Part shown: piece by piece, positions 55,435 through 64,000 of the stretch | How the letters are laid out: every line of letters starts with the position of its first letter | Position numbering within the stretch: the stretch's first letter is position 1 | NCBI RefSeq assembly: GCF_033807575.1 | Contig: NC_084726.1 | Coordinates: forward strand, 4,092,001-4,156,000 | Origin: Cydia pomonella | Lineage: Eukaryota; Arthropoda; Insecta; Lepidoptera; Tortricidae | Direction of reading: 5' to 3' | Length of the DNA stretch: 64,000 bases | The notes under the pieces: model-generated | Databases searched by the model: none | Seen by the model: the letters and a program-made list of their open reading frames with translations, nothing else | Told to the model about the DNA's origin: nothing | Translations under genes and position numbers: made by a program

Positions 55435-55581
55435 ACTTGTACACACACTTATTTTAATCTCTTTCTGATTCACTATCATGAAAGTAGCTTAACAGCTGAT
55501 TTCAAGGGATTACTTAAGTACACTTTAACGTTATAGGTACTTTCGAGAGAATTACCTAGCAATATTTTTTTGCCAAAAATA

Positions 55582-55850
55582 ACTTTTTTTTTTTTTTTTT
55601 AATACTACGTCGGTGGCAAACAAGCATACGGCCTGCCTGATGGTAAACAGTATCCGTAGCCTATGTACGCCTGCAACTCCAGAGGAGTTACATGCACGTT
55701 GCCGACCCTAACCCCCTCCCACCCTCATTGAGCTCTGGCAACCTTACTCACCGGCAGGAACACAACACTATGAGTAGGGTCTAGTGTTATTTGGCTGTGA
55801 TTTTCTGTAAGGTGGAGGTACTTCCCCAGTTGGGCTCTGCTCTAGATTCT
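55582..55850 (-). mobile_element. Tail family A retroposon, minus strand
   Basis: Poly-T (55585-55600), ACTACGTCGGTGGCAAACAAG ... AGTTGGGCTCTGCTCTAGA. It ends short of the GAGAGGTATGGG start. Confidence 0.75.
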
Positions 55851-55858
55851 GTACATTT

Positions 55859-56166
55859 TTGGTACAAGGTTTTATCGCAGACTGTACTTTTCTTTCCACG
55901 AGCAGCTAATACTCATTGAGACAATTCTAACAGCCCCAAACATATTTATGTTGCGTTGTTTTATCACAGAGTTACTATGGCCACCTCCTGTCTCCATCAT
56001 CAAAACAGCTCGATGGTACCATAATAGTACATTATCACCAGATTTACATACTTATGTATGCAAATTTTCACCTTCATCGGAAACCAGGAAATTAGTCAAA
56101 TTGAACTTGCAGATTTAATTACAGACAGACACACAACGGAACAGGTGAAAGTAAATAAAAGCTTGT
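55859..56166 (+). mobile_element. Repeat family B, copy 4
   Basis: TTTTTGGTACAAGGTTTTATC to AATAAAAGCTTGTAA; abuts the AGGGTTCCGTA repeat. Confidence 0.75.
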
Positions 56167-56167
56167 A

Positions 56168-56732
56168 AAAAACCGCCCAAGAGCATGTCGGGCCACGCTC
56201 AGTGTAGGGTTCCGTAGTTACTCTTCCGTCACAATAAGCTAAACTAGAGCTTAAAGTATAGTAAATTGTTAACCAAGGGATGAAACGGTACCTTTCACGC
56301 GAGTTAAACAAATAGTCAAATTTGCATAATCAGTACCTAATTAAAGTAATTCTTTTTACTATGAAGGGAAAACTTTTTGCCATAACTCAAAAACAGCTAA
56401 ACTGATCATGTCCGCTATAGTTTTCATTTAATGTCTTTCTTAAGCTCTACTTCCACGATTTTTTTCATATTCCAACGATACCCCACATTGTAGGGTTGAA
56501 GCAAAAAAAAAATTCACCCCCACTTTACGTGTAGGGGAGGTACCCTCAAAAAATTATTTTTTTAGATTTTATTGTACGAATTTGTCGGCTTTATTGATTT
56601 ATATATTCATGCCGGGATTCAGCTTTCTAGCACTAACGACCACGGAGCAAAACCTCGGACAGACAGACAGAAAGACAGACAGACGGACATGGCGAAACTA
56701 TAAGGGTTCCTAGTTGACTACGGAACCCTAAA
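56168..56732 (-). mobile_element. AGGGTTCCGTA repeat, long form, minus strand
   Basis: The minus strand starts AGGGTTCCGTAGTCAACTAGG, has a GTCTGTCTGTCCGAGG region, and ends near GCTCTTGGGCGGTT. Internal CCCACATTGTAGGGTTGAAG corresponds to the GTGTGGGGTATC region of the 44852 copy. Confidence 0.75.
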
Positions 56733-56812
56733 AAGAGACAAAAATTCCAACGTAAAGTCGTTTATGGTCACGAAGTAGCCTAGACTGGTCTCTATTGTTT
56801 CCCATAAAGTTT

Positions 56813-57002
56813 TAAGTCATAATGTATTGTTTATCTGCATTTTCGTTAGTCATAATTAGTTTTTTCTCAGAAACGCGTTCAGGATTGCCATCAAAAAACC
56901 TAACCTAACCTATCTATAGGATAACCTTACGAAAATCCTGAGAAGTTAACGGTTTCAGAATTATGACTAATGATAATCTGACAATCATTACATTATGACT
57001 TT
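56813..57002. mobile_element. AAGTCATAATG TIR element
   Basis: AAGTCATAATGTATTG and CATTACATTATGACTT ends, with inner TTAGTCATAATT / AATTATGACTAATG. 57010-58070 has no supported feature except a fragment of repeat B 3' end at about 57905-58040 (minus). Confidence 0.65.
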
Positions 57003-58074
57003 CAATAATTATGTCAAACACCCTTAGACACAATATCTAGTTTGAATGAAAGGTCTTTGTTCTAAGTCAATATACTGCGCAAATATCATTACTACGGAAT
57101 AGTGACACGATCAGCCTAGCACTGAATAATAATTGTCAGTTTTACATATTTGTTGCCTTCATACATAAGTTACATAACAGAATTCTCTTTGAGGCGGCTA
57201 ATAGGATTGCCTGATAGAGATTCCTCTAGTTTATCTAGTTTATTTCTGGAAAAATAACCAATTACAGATAAATATGTACTATTTGGGAGCAAATCGAACA
57301 TCCCGTCTACAGGTACATTTAAACTTTAGATATTGATTTCATTTTGACGTAATTACCAATACAATAATTATGATTAGGCCCAAGACTTAAAATAGGTGTC
57401 GTTGAGGTATTCCGTTTTGTTCTTCATCACCAGTTCCACACATAAAAATTAATGCCACTTTTAAATATAATTGCTGGATTTGTTAATGAAAATCAGTATA
57501 TTATGTAAGCCTATAAGATTTAGGGAGTTCCCTCGATTCCTCTTAGATCTCATCACCAGAACTGGGTACAATACTTCAAACAAGTAATATTACAATGCGC
57601 TTATGAACGTCAAATAAAGCTACGCCGGCTCTAACCCTACACCTCTGCCCCGAGAAGATATTCTTACAAATCTTTAATGCAACCCTATTGGCAATAACAC
57701 GAAAATGCCTGCAGCAGCATTTGAACCACCATCTTAACCTTGACAATTCGTGATTCCAACCTGTTGCTTTGTTTCCATATACTGTTTGTTCAATACCGGG
57801 TCTTTATGCCCTACTTTAAGTAAACTTTGACCTTACAGATAACGAGGTAAGTGGTAAACAGCTTGTATTAGATGCAGTGCTATTTCAGACTTTTTACGTA
57901 AAATCTTGTAATAAATAAGTATTACAAGCTTGTATGTTAGTTTAGTTGGTTTGTTAGTAAGTGTGGGTCAAATCTTATAAGCTAAATTTGACCCACTTCC
58001 CAATTTCCGATTGATCTAAAAAATTGCATACATAATAATTATGCGGCGGCAGAGGGCACTAAGGTAGGGAAATC

Positions 58075-58296
58075 AGCGGTCTCGCAGCAGAGTATAATTT
58101 TATTCCATTCAGTGTCGAGACCCTTGGTCCGTGGGGCTCTGGCGCCCTGAGTCTCTTCAAAGACCTGTTAAAGAGACTCAGAGACGCCACAGGAGTGCAA
58201 AGTCCTGGTAGTTTCCTCGCTCAGCGTACTAGTTTAATAAACCAGCGAGGAAATGCTGCCAGCGTTTTCGGCACTATGCCGCGTGGCCTTTGTTAG
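58075..58296 (+). pseudogene. Retroelement ORF carboxyl terminus, family R, longer copy
   Basis: 73 codons and TAG. It includes VETLGPWGSGALSLFKDLLK and LINQRGNAASVFGTMPRG, matching 34405-34500. One base is missing just upstream (58070), where KVGK in another frame suggests the ORF continued. The rest of the element is absent. Confidence 0.65.
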
Positions 58297-58471
58297 ATTT
58301 ATTAAAGTTTTATTTTAATTTTATTTTATTTTGTAACTATACTCGTAGTTTGTATTAACACTTAGTGTTGAATGTTCGTAATAAATGTTTTCCATAGTCT
58401 ATCTGGAAAAGTATTCGCATCATCATTGGCCACACCATCTGTTGTAGATGCTTGTTGCGGCGCTTGTGGGT

Positions 58472-58800
58472 CTAAGGGGCTGGGCATCGCCGTTGGTGGC
58501 TATAAAGTCCTATAGCAGCGCGACATTTCTTTCCACATCGATTGCATACAAATCGTGAGTTCGCAGGAGGTGGTGAAGCACGACGAAGACTTTTCTGCTT
58601 AAGGTGCTCCAGCCAGTCATCGTCGTGCTTTGATATTCCGACTTTAATGTCGCGACGCCACGCCACTCCGGTCTCATTTCGGCGCGTTTCTCCCAACCGT
58701 CGGTCCGAATGCCAAAACTGTCCATGTCCCGCTTGCAGGAGTCCTTAAAACGTAGAGTTGGACGCCCAACAGTTCTTTTTACGTCCGCTATCTGGACTGC
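58472..58800 (-). pseudogene. LINE ORF carboxyl end with terminal zinc finger, frameshifted
   Basis: The minus strand reads GRPTLRFKDSCKRDMDSFGI, then WEKRAEMRPEW. A shift near 58660 leads into WRRDIKVGISKHDDDWLEHL and a terminal Cys/His motif FVCNRCGKKCRAAIGLYSHQ...C before the stop. This terminus is common in invertebrate LINEs. One indel separates two well-preserved halves. Confidence 0.7.
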
Positions 58801-58929
58801 AAAAATTAGATAGTAGAATAACGTATTAAATAGATTATACTTTAGGATACACAAAGTTTTCGTCATATTGTTCATTACACATATTTACTTAATTAATACT
58901 GATGGTGAATTTTAAAATCAAATTAGCAA

Positions 58930-59100
58930 TTTACTTACCTATGTTTTATTCTTAGGGCCTGTTTCACAATGTCCAAGTAAAGTATTGGATAGCTAATTGA
59001 CAAATAAATAAACTGCCAGATAAAACTTCCTGCAAAACTTAGCACTTTATTTGACTTTATCTACTAGTTAAGCTTACTTGAAGATAGTGAAATGGCAACG
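58930..59100. mobile_element. Possible MITE, GGGCCTGTTTCACAATGTCC end
   Basis: The left end CTGTTTCACAATGTCCAAGT and right ACTTGAAGATAGTGAAAT are weakly inverted. 59100-59660 shows nothing else. Confidence 0.35.
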
Positions 59101-59668
59101 ATCACTTTATTCGTCAGATAAGTGGCAAGTAATTTATTCAGGACTTTTTTGTTTATAATTTTTTTATCTAAGATAAACAAATTCCCCGACTATTTAATAT
59201 TAAATTCATGCAAAAACTCACTCAATTCGAAGGACTGACATATTAAATATATTCCGATTATTCGGCCATCCTGAGAATTTTTTTGCATATCTTTCATACT
59301 TTTATAGACTCAGTAATGGAATAGCGATGTTAGCTTTAAACATAAAATACGTAGACGACTTTCTAGTCCCGTCTCCGAAGGACATATAGGACATATATGT
59401 CCTCAGGTCATTACCACGACATTTCGTGGCGAAGGGTATAACAAGTGAATAAAATACGTTCCACTACGTCCGATACTTAATCAATAAAAAAGTTTCACTT
59501 TTCGTATTATTTAGTAAGTATACACGGTTTTTTTTTACTCCATTAACTCCGAGGTATGGCTAAGTACATTTTAGGAAACTGAAGGACATTCTAATTTTTT
59601 TTCCGTTCTTATAACAAGGACATTATTTAAATATACCAAACAATTGAAAACTATGACATATCATTGAC

Positions 59669-59941
59669 GACCGGTCTGGCCTAGTGGGTAGTGACCCTGC
59701 CTATGAAGCCGATGGTTCCGGGTTCAAATCCTGGTAAGGGCATTTATTCGTGTGATGAGCATGGATATTTGTTCCTGAGTCATGGGTGTTTTCTATGTAT
59801 TTAAGTATTTATAAATATTTATATATTATATATATCGTTGTCTCAGTACCCTCAACACAAGCCTTATTGAGCTTACTGTGGGACTTAGTCAATTTGTGTA
59901 ATAATGTCCTATAATATTTATTTATTATTTATTTATTTATT
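59669..59941 (+). mobile_element. SINE family S1, full length with target duplication
   Basis: GACCGGTCTGGCCTAGTGGG (A box), B box GGTTCAAATCC, full body, tail of TTTATT units. ATTGAC on both sides (59663-59668, 59942-59947). Best reference copy in the window. Confidence 0.85.
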
Positions 59942-60036
59942 ATTGACATGTCTGTATTTTCTGTATAAAACATTCTGCCGATTTTTGCAGGCGAGGGGCA
60001 CGTTAAATGTATGGCTTATGGTAATTGTACGTACGT

Positions 60037-60600
60037 ACAAATAATAATAATAAATCCGTTTATTTAAGACAACATAGGTCCAATCTCATTACAATGTTAA
60101 AAAAAAAAAAAAAAAAAAAAAACAAAATTTAAAATAAATTAAAACATTATAGACATTTAGAAATATTTGAACATTACTGACATTTACAAAATATAACAGC
60201 CATATAAAAAATCCGAATAAAACGTTTAAAATTCAAATTAAATTAGAATAAAATAGCCATGTCAGATAAACATCAGTCCATAGATAGATATCACGATATT
60301 TGATAAATATCAGTATATCATAGTATTTATTATACGTCTAGCCTTCGCCAAAGCCGCCCTGTGTAGGCTGTGTAGCGTTAACCCTCGCATAACCGCATCG
60401 CATTGCATAAAATTGTAATGTTTATCGTAGTATGTAAGGTTAGGTTTATATCTTGTACATAGTTAATTTAGTTAGTAAGTAAAAAACAATATTTGTACGC
60501 CAGTCATGGCAAAACAAGGATCGGTCAAAACCAAAACTGTAACACACAACGATATACGCTTGTTTGTCTCAAATAAACATTCATTCATTCATTCATTCAT
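60037..60600. mobile_element. Two retroposon tails facing outward
   Basis: On the left, minus strand, AACGGATTTATTATTATTATT is a LINE-type tail. On the right, plus strand, CTCAAATAAACATTCATTCA is an AATAAA signal followed by (CATT)n. A 24-base poly-A lies at 60099-60122. The material between is A/T-rich with no frame. Confidence 0.5.
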
Positions 60601-60669
60601 CGCCTTGATGGATGGATGCACCACACGTAAAAGTATTAAGTACACTCAGCTAAAAATATGGATGAAATA

Positions 60670-60811
60670 ACAACCAAAAGTCTTGACTTTTAAATCATCA
60701 TTTATCAAATCCAAATAAATGTAATAAAAAAAATATCATTCAAAATCATCGTTTTGAATGATTTCTTTTTATTACATTCATTTGGATTTGATTTGTTTCT
60801 TTTTTTGGTTG
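60670..60811. mobile_element. Foldback element, 142 bp
   Basis: AACAACCAAAAG ... ATCAAATCCAAATAAATG and CATTCATTTGGATTTGAT ... TTGGTTGG are inverted around ATTCAAAATCATCGTTTTGAAT. Confidence 0.75.
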
Positions 60812-61017
60812 GTGTGGTGAAAAATGTTGCGTTTCACTCGGTGGCAAAATTTGTTTAACCCTCGTGCCTTAAAACCCCCGCAACGCTCAAGATTCTACTT
60901 TCTCGCTACGCTCGTGGTTCAATCAACATGGTTATAATTATCATCATTAGCACGTAACTTTACTCCTTTGTAAAATTAATAACTAGAAACTGAGTATTTA
61001 CCATGTATCTTTGATTT

Positions 61018-61240
61018 TAGGGTTCCGTACCCAAAGGGTTAAACGGGACCCTATTACTAAGACTCCGCTGTCCATCCGTCTGTCTGTCTGTCACCAGGCT
61101 CTAAGTATCTCATGAACCGTGATAGTTAGACGGTTGAAATTTTCACAGATGATGTATTTCTATTGCCGCTATAACAGCAAATACTAAAAAGTACGCAACC
61201 CTCGGTGGGCGAGTCCGGCTCGCACTTGTCCGGTTTTGAT
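61018..61240 (+). mobile_element. AGGGTTCCGTA repeat, short form
   Basis: AGGGTTCCGTACCCAAAGGG ... TGGGCGAGTCCGGCTCGCAC. 61250-61900 has no supported feature. Confidence 0.8.
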
Positions 61241-61911
61241 TTAAGGATTTACGATACCTGCACACAAGTTTCCAGACTATAAATAGCATTAACTGACATT
61301 TAGATAAAGGTTAACTAGTACAAAGTTCAAGTTTAGTTTAAATATAGCTGCAATGGCAATATGCGTGTACAGTCAAGTGGAAATATATGGTTATATTGGG
61401 ACCGTGCGAAGTACGTGGTGGGGGTAAGTAAAGCGATCCCAGCGCATAAGGTGGTAAAAATTTGAACTAACTGCGGACAGCGTCTTTAACATTTCGTACA
61501 ATTATATGGCTCGAAATGAAACTTTGATTTACGATTACTCCTGAAATATTCATTTAAATTGAATGGTGTAATCTGAGACCATTGTAATCTGTATGAAATG
61601 CTTAATATAACTAACGTATTTATTTTGATAATTGTTAATAATGTATCCATGTAAATAGCATTGCAAATGCCACATATTACGTGATCTTTTTCTAGAAGTT
61701 AAGAATGGATATAGTAAGTTATCCTTAAAAGATAGACATTTAACATCGCGGACTTTTTTGTAGACCTATGAATGAGAAACAACCCCACCATACATTGTGT
61801 TGTTATAGCTCAAACGGATTAGGCAGCGTTTTCGATTAAAGCTCCTAGCCAGCGTGACTTTTTCCGACAACATCGTTATATTTCAAACAATTTACACAAA
61901 ACCTTAACAAG

Positions 61912-62015
61912 TTATATACTTAAGCCTTCCTCAAGAATCACTCTATTGATAGATGAAAGTCGTATGAAAATCCGTTCAGTAGTTTTTAGTTTTGGAGTAG
62001 TTTTATAAGATGTAG
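61912..62015 (-). mobile_element. Helitron-like fragment, third copy, 3' end missing
   Basis: On the minus strand it shares ACTGAACGGATTTTCATACG and GTGATTCTTGAGGAAGGCTT with 19300-19410. Confidence 0.45.
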
Positions 62016-62218
62016 TGAATTGACGTTTTCCCCTAGACTTGCGGACACTAGGTTGCGTGACAGTCGTGCACGCTCCCAATACCGCTTTACGGGCTTTATA
62101 CTCTGTATCTTTAGGTATTTTAATAAAAATAAACAAATAGTTTGTACATTTTCGTATAGCTATAACATTAACTGGTTGCCTGGATCTGTCACTGAACGAC
62201 CTACACATGGATACAGAT

Positions 62219-62326
62219 GGCCGAGCGCGAACCACGTTCCACGTGGTGCCTCTCATTCACACTTTAAATTTGTACGCAAGTGTGACGGGGAGGCAACACG
62301 TCTTACGTGGTTCGCGGTAGGCCCTC
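62219..62326. mobile_element. TIR element, GGNCCTACCGCGAA family, copy 3
   Basis: GGCCGAGCGCGAACCACGT and ACGTGGTTCGCGGTAGGCC ends. Inner GTGGTGCCTC / GAGGCAACAC also pair. Confidence 0.7.
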
Positions 62327-63009
62327 TGATTAAGCAATAATGTCTCAACCCACTAAAAGAGATTTTAATGCGTATCAAAAAAGGTCAAAACCGTATCAAA
62401 TTGTTAAATCAGAACCGGGACCCTGAGCTTTCCCCTTTGTGGCATCCCTATGGGCGGCTATCACTATACGCGGGACGTCCCGTCTCTGGAGCCCTAGAGT
62501 ATGTGTCCCGCAAAAGGCCCGCGCGGAACGACGATTGTCCCATTTTTAGATTAGAAACACAGAAAAGAACTTTTAGTTATGAAGTAAAGAGCGCGTGATT
62601 TTAATTTAGAGTAACGCACGAAAACACCGTGCGCTCTCTCGCACTACCCTGCCTAGAAAGTAATTTTTTCTTGCCTTTCAATAAGTTGACGGCCAATATA
62701 CCTTACCCAGTTAGGCCGGGTGAAGGAGTCCCGCATTTTATACCCTAGTACCGCAATTTGATCGCAAATGTATCGCAAATCTGTACACAACGGTTGGCAA
62801 CCCTAGGCGTACCCTTCCTTAATCTGTGATTACATTTCGACAGCCATTTGATGAAGGTTTTGACTCGGGGCGATTCTATCTCACAGAGCCACGTGGACGC
62901 GTTCCGTATTATTTCTAGAATAAAACGAAATAAGTTTTTACGGGAATAGTGTCATGGATGTACGAAGATAATAAGTTACAGTCAATAATATTTCTTAATA
63001 TTCTTATTT

Positions 63010-63155
63010 TTTTAAATAATAAGTAGGTGGCAAACAGGCATACGGCCCGCCTGATGTTGAGCAGTCTCCGTAGCCTCTGTGCGCCTGCAACTCCAAAGGA
63101 GTTACATGCTCGTTGCGAAGCCTAACACTCCGCACCCTCGCTGAGATCTGACAAC
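63010..63155 (-). mobile_element. Tail family A retroposon, 3' part, minus strand
   Basis: AAGTAGGTGGCAAACAGGCAT ... CAACTCCAAAGGAGTTACATG ... CCCTCGCTGAGATCTG. Confidence 0.7.
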
Positions 63156-63658
63156 TTTTTCTTTGGCTACCTTTGGCCATTTATTTATCTAAGTCGCGTC
63201 GATCTGTATTATTTCGATAATAATACAAAATAAGTTTTGCGAGGTTAGTCTGTAAATCATGAAAGTATCAAAAAAGTTGATTAACAGCAGTTGAATTAAT
63301 ATTGTCAAATATTAACTTAGTTTTCACAAGCTTGCTTTAAAAAATCTTCGTTTTATAGGGTTCCGTAGTTATACGGTCAAGACAATAATCTGTAATTATG
63401 ATAACGTACCAGGTATGCCCAATGATATTAAAATTGACAGTAAACAGTGAATTGACAGTAAAAATTTGAATTAAATAAACTATTCTTTTTATTGACAATA
63501 TCAGTAATGTATTTTTACTAATTATATAATAGGTATCTGAACCGCATTATACCAATACATTTTGTAGACAGCAGGCTCTGCCAATGGAATTCCTTTATTT
63601 AAGGAAAAATTAATTACGCTGCATTTATCAATCTTACCCGAATAGAATCTCCCTTTTT

Positions 63659-63962
63659 TAGGGTTCCGTACCCAAAAGGTCAAACGGGACCCTATTACTG
63701 AGACTTCGCTGTCCGTCCGTCCGTCCCTCCGTCCGTCCGTCGGCCTGTCACCAGGCTGTATCTCATGAACCGTGATAGTTAGCCAGTTGAAATTTCTACA
63801 GATTATGTATTTCTGTTGCCGCTATAACAACGAATACTAAAAACAAAATAAAATAAATATTTAACGGGGGCTCCCATACAACAAACATAGTTTTTTTGCC
63901 GTTTTTATAAATAATGGTACGGAACCCTTCGTGCGCGAGTCTGACTCGCACTTCTCCGATTT
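63659..63962 (+). mobile_element. AGGGTTCCGTA repeat, mid-length form
   Basis: AGGGTTCCGTACCCAAAAGG, GTCCGTCCGTCC repeats, then GGTACGGAACCCTTCGTGCG and GAGTCTGACTCGCACTTC. A small 5' fragment of the same repeat lies at 63357-63385. Confidence 0.8.
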
Positions 63963-64000
63963 TTCATTATTTGCTACATTTTTACTCGCCTCAGGGGAGC

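Noticed and set aside
60551..60600. CRISPR-like or tandem array
   Set aside because: It is a (CATT)n tail behind an AATAAA signal of a retroposon. No spaced repeats of any kind resembling CRISPR occur in this eukaryotic window.

Overview
The window looks like moth or butterfly (Lepidoptera) nuclear DNA. The organism is inferred from several interspersed repeat types I associate with lepidopteran genomes: tRNA-headed SINEs, the AGGGTTCCGTA repeat, and a retroposon whose tail contains GCTTACCATCAGGCGGGCC. The DNA is AT-rich and almost entirely transposable-element sequence, much of it nested. Only one piece looks like an ordinary host gene. It is an internal exon on the minus strand (52984-53208) with an acceptor, a start codon giving an MGCNTS amino terminus and a consensus GTAAGT donor. 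Much of the rest may be intron or intergenic space around that gene. Family statements rest on recall; no database search was run.

Layout. 1-2529: intact minus-strand gag-pol reading frame of a Ty3/gypsy-type retrotransposon, cut by the window edge inside reverse transcriptase. 3.6-16.6 kb: small terminal-inverted-repeat (TIR) elements, SINEs and retroposon tails, including three of four 185-bp copies of one TA-flanked family. 16.7-18.6 and 42.9-44.7 kb: two diverged copies of a P-element-like transposon with broken THAP-domain exons; the second has an 8-bp target duplication. 19.6-20.4 kb: a TIR element split by a LINE tail with a perfect 14-bp target duplication.

21.3-25.4 kb: the most striking structure. 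A TIR element contains a second, 3.67-kb element that is almost one palindrome (arms about 1.75 kb, loop 172 bp). Each arm carries the 3' end of a Cys-rich (CXC-like) gene and a tRNA-derived SINE. The uninterrupted target sequence survives in a related element at 45.7 kb, which fixes the insertion point and a 3-bp TAA duplication.

25.4-52 kb: further TIR elements (two bounded by TTAA), SINEs, LINE carboxyl-terminal fragments (34.4, 46.9 kb) and AGGGTTCCGTA repeats, one with an internal tandem duplication. 52.6-52.9 kb: a 32-bp perfect-TIR element encloses a 73-nt tRNA-like cloverleaf, whose T-loop is itself interrupted by another small TIR element. It lies in the intron about 40 bp from the host exon's donor. 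53.5-64 kb: more SINEs, LINE tails (54.5, 58.1, 58.5 kb), foldbacks and AGGGTTCCGTA repeats.

Apart from the host exon and the gag-pol frame, the coding fragments are decayed, so no pathway or operon can be described. The information here is mainly in the nesting order and in element boundaries visible from the sequence alone.
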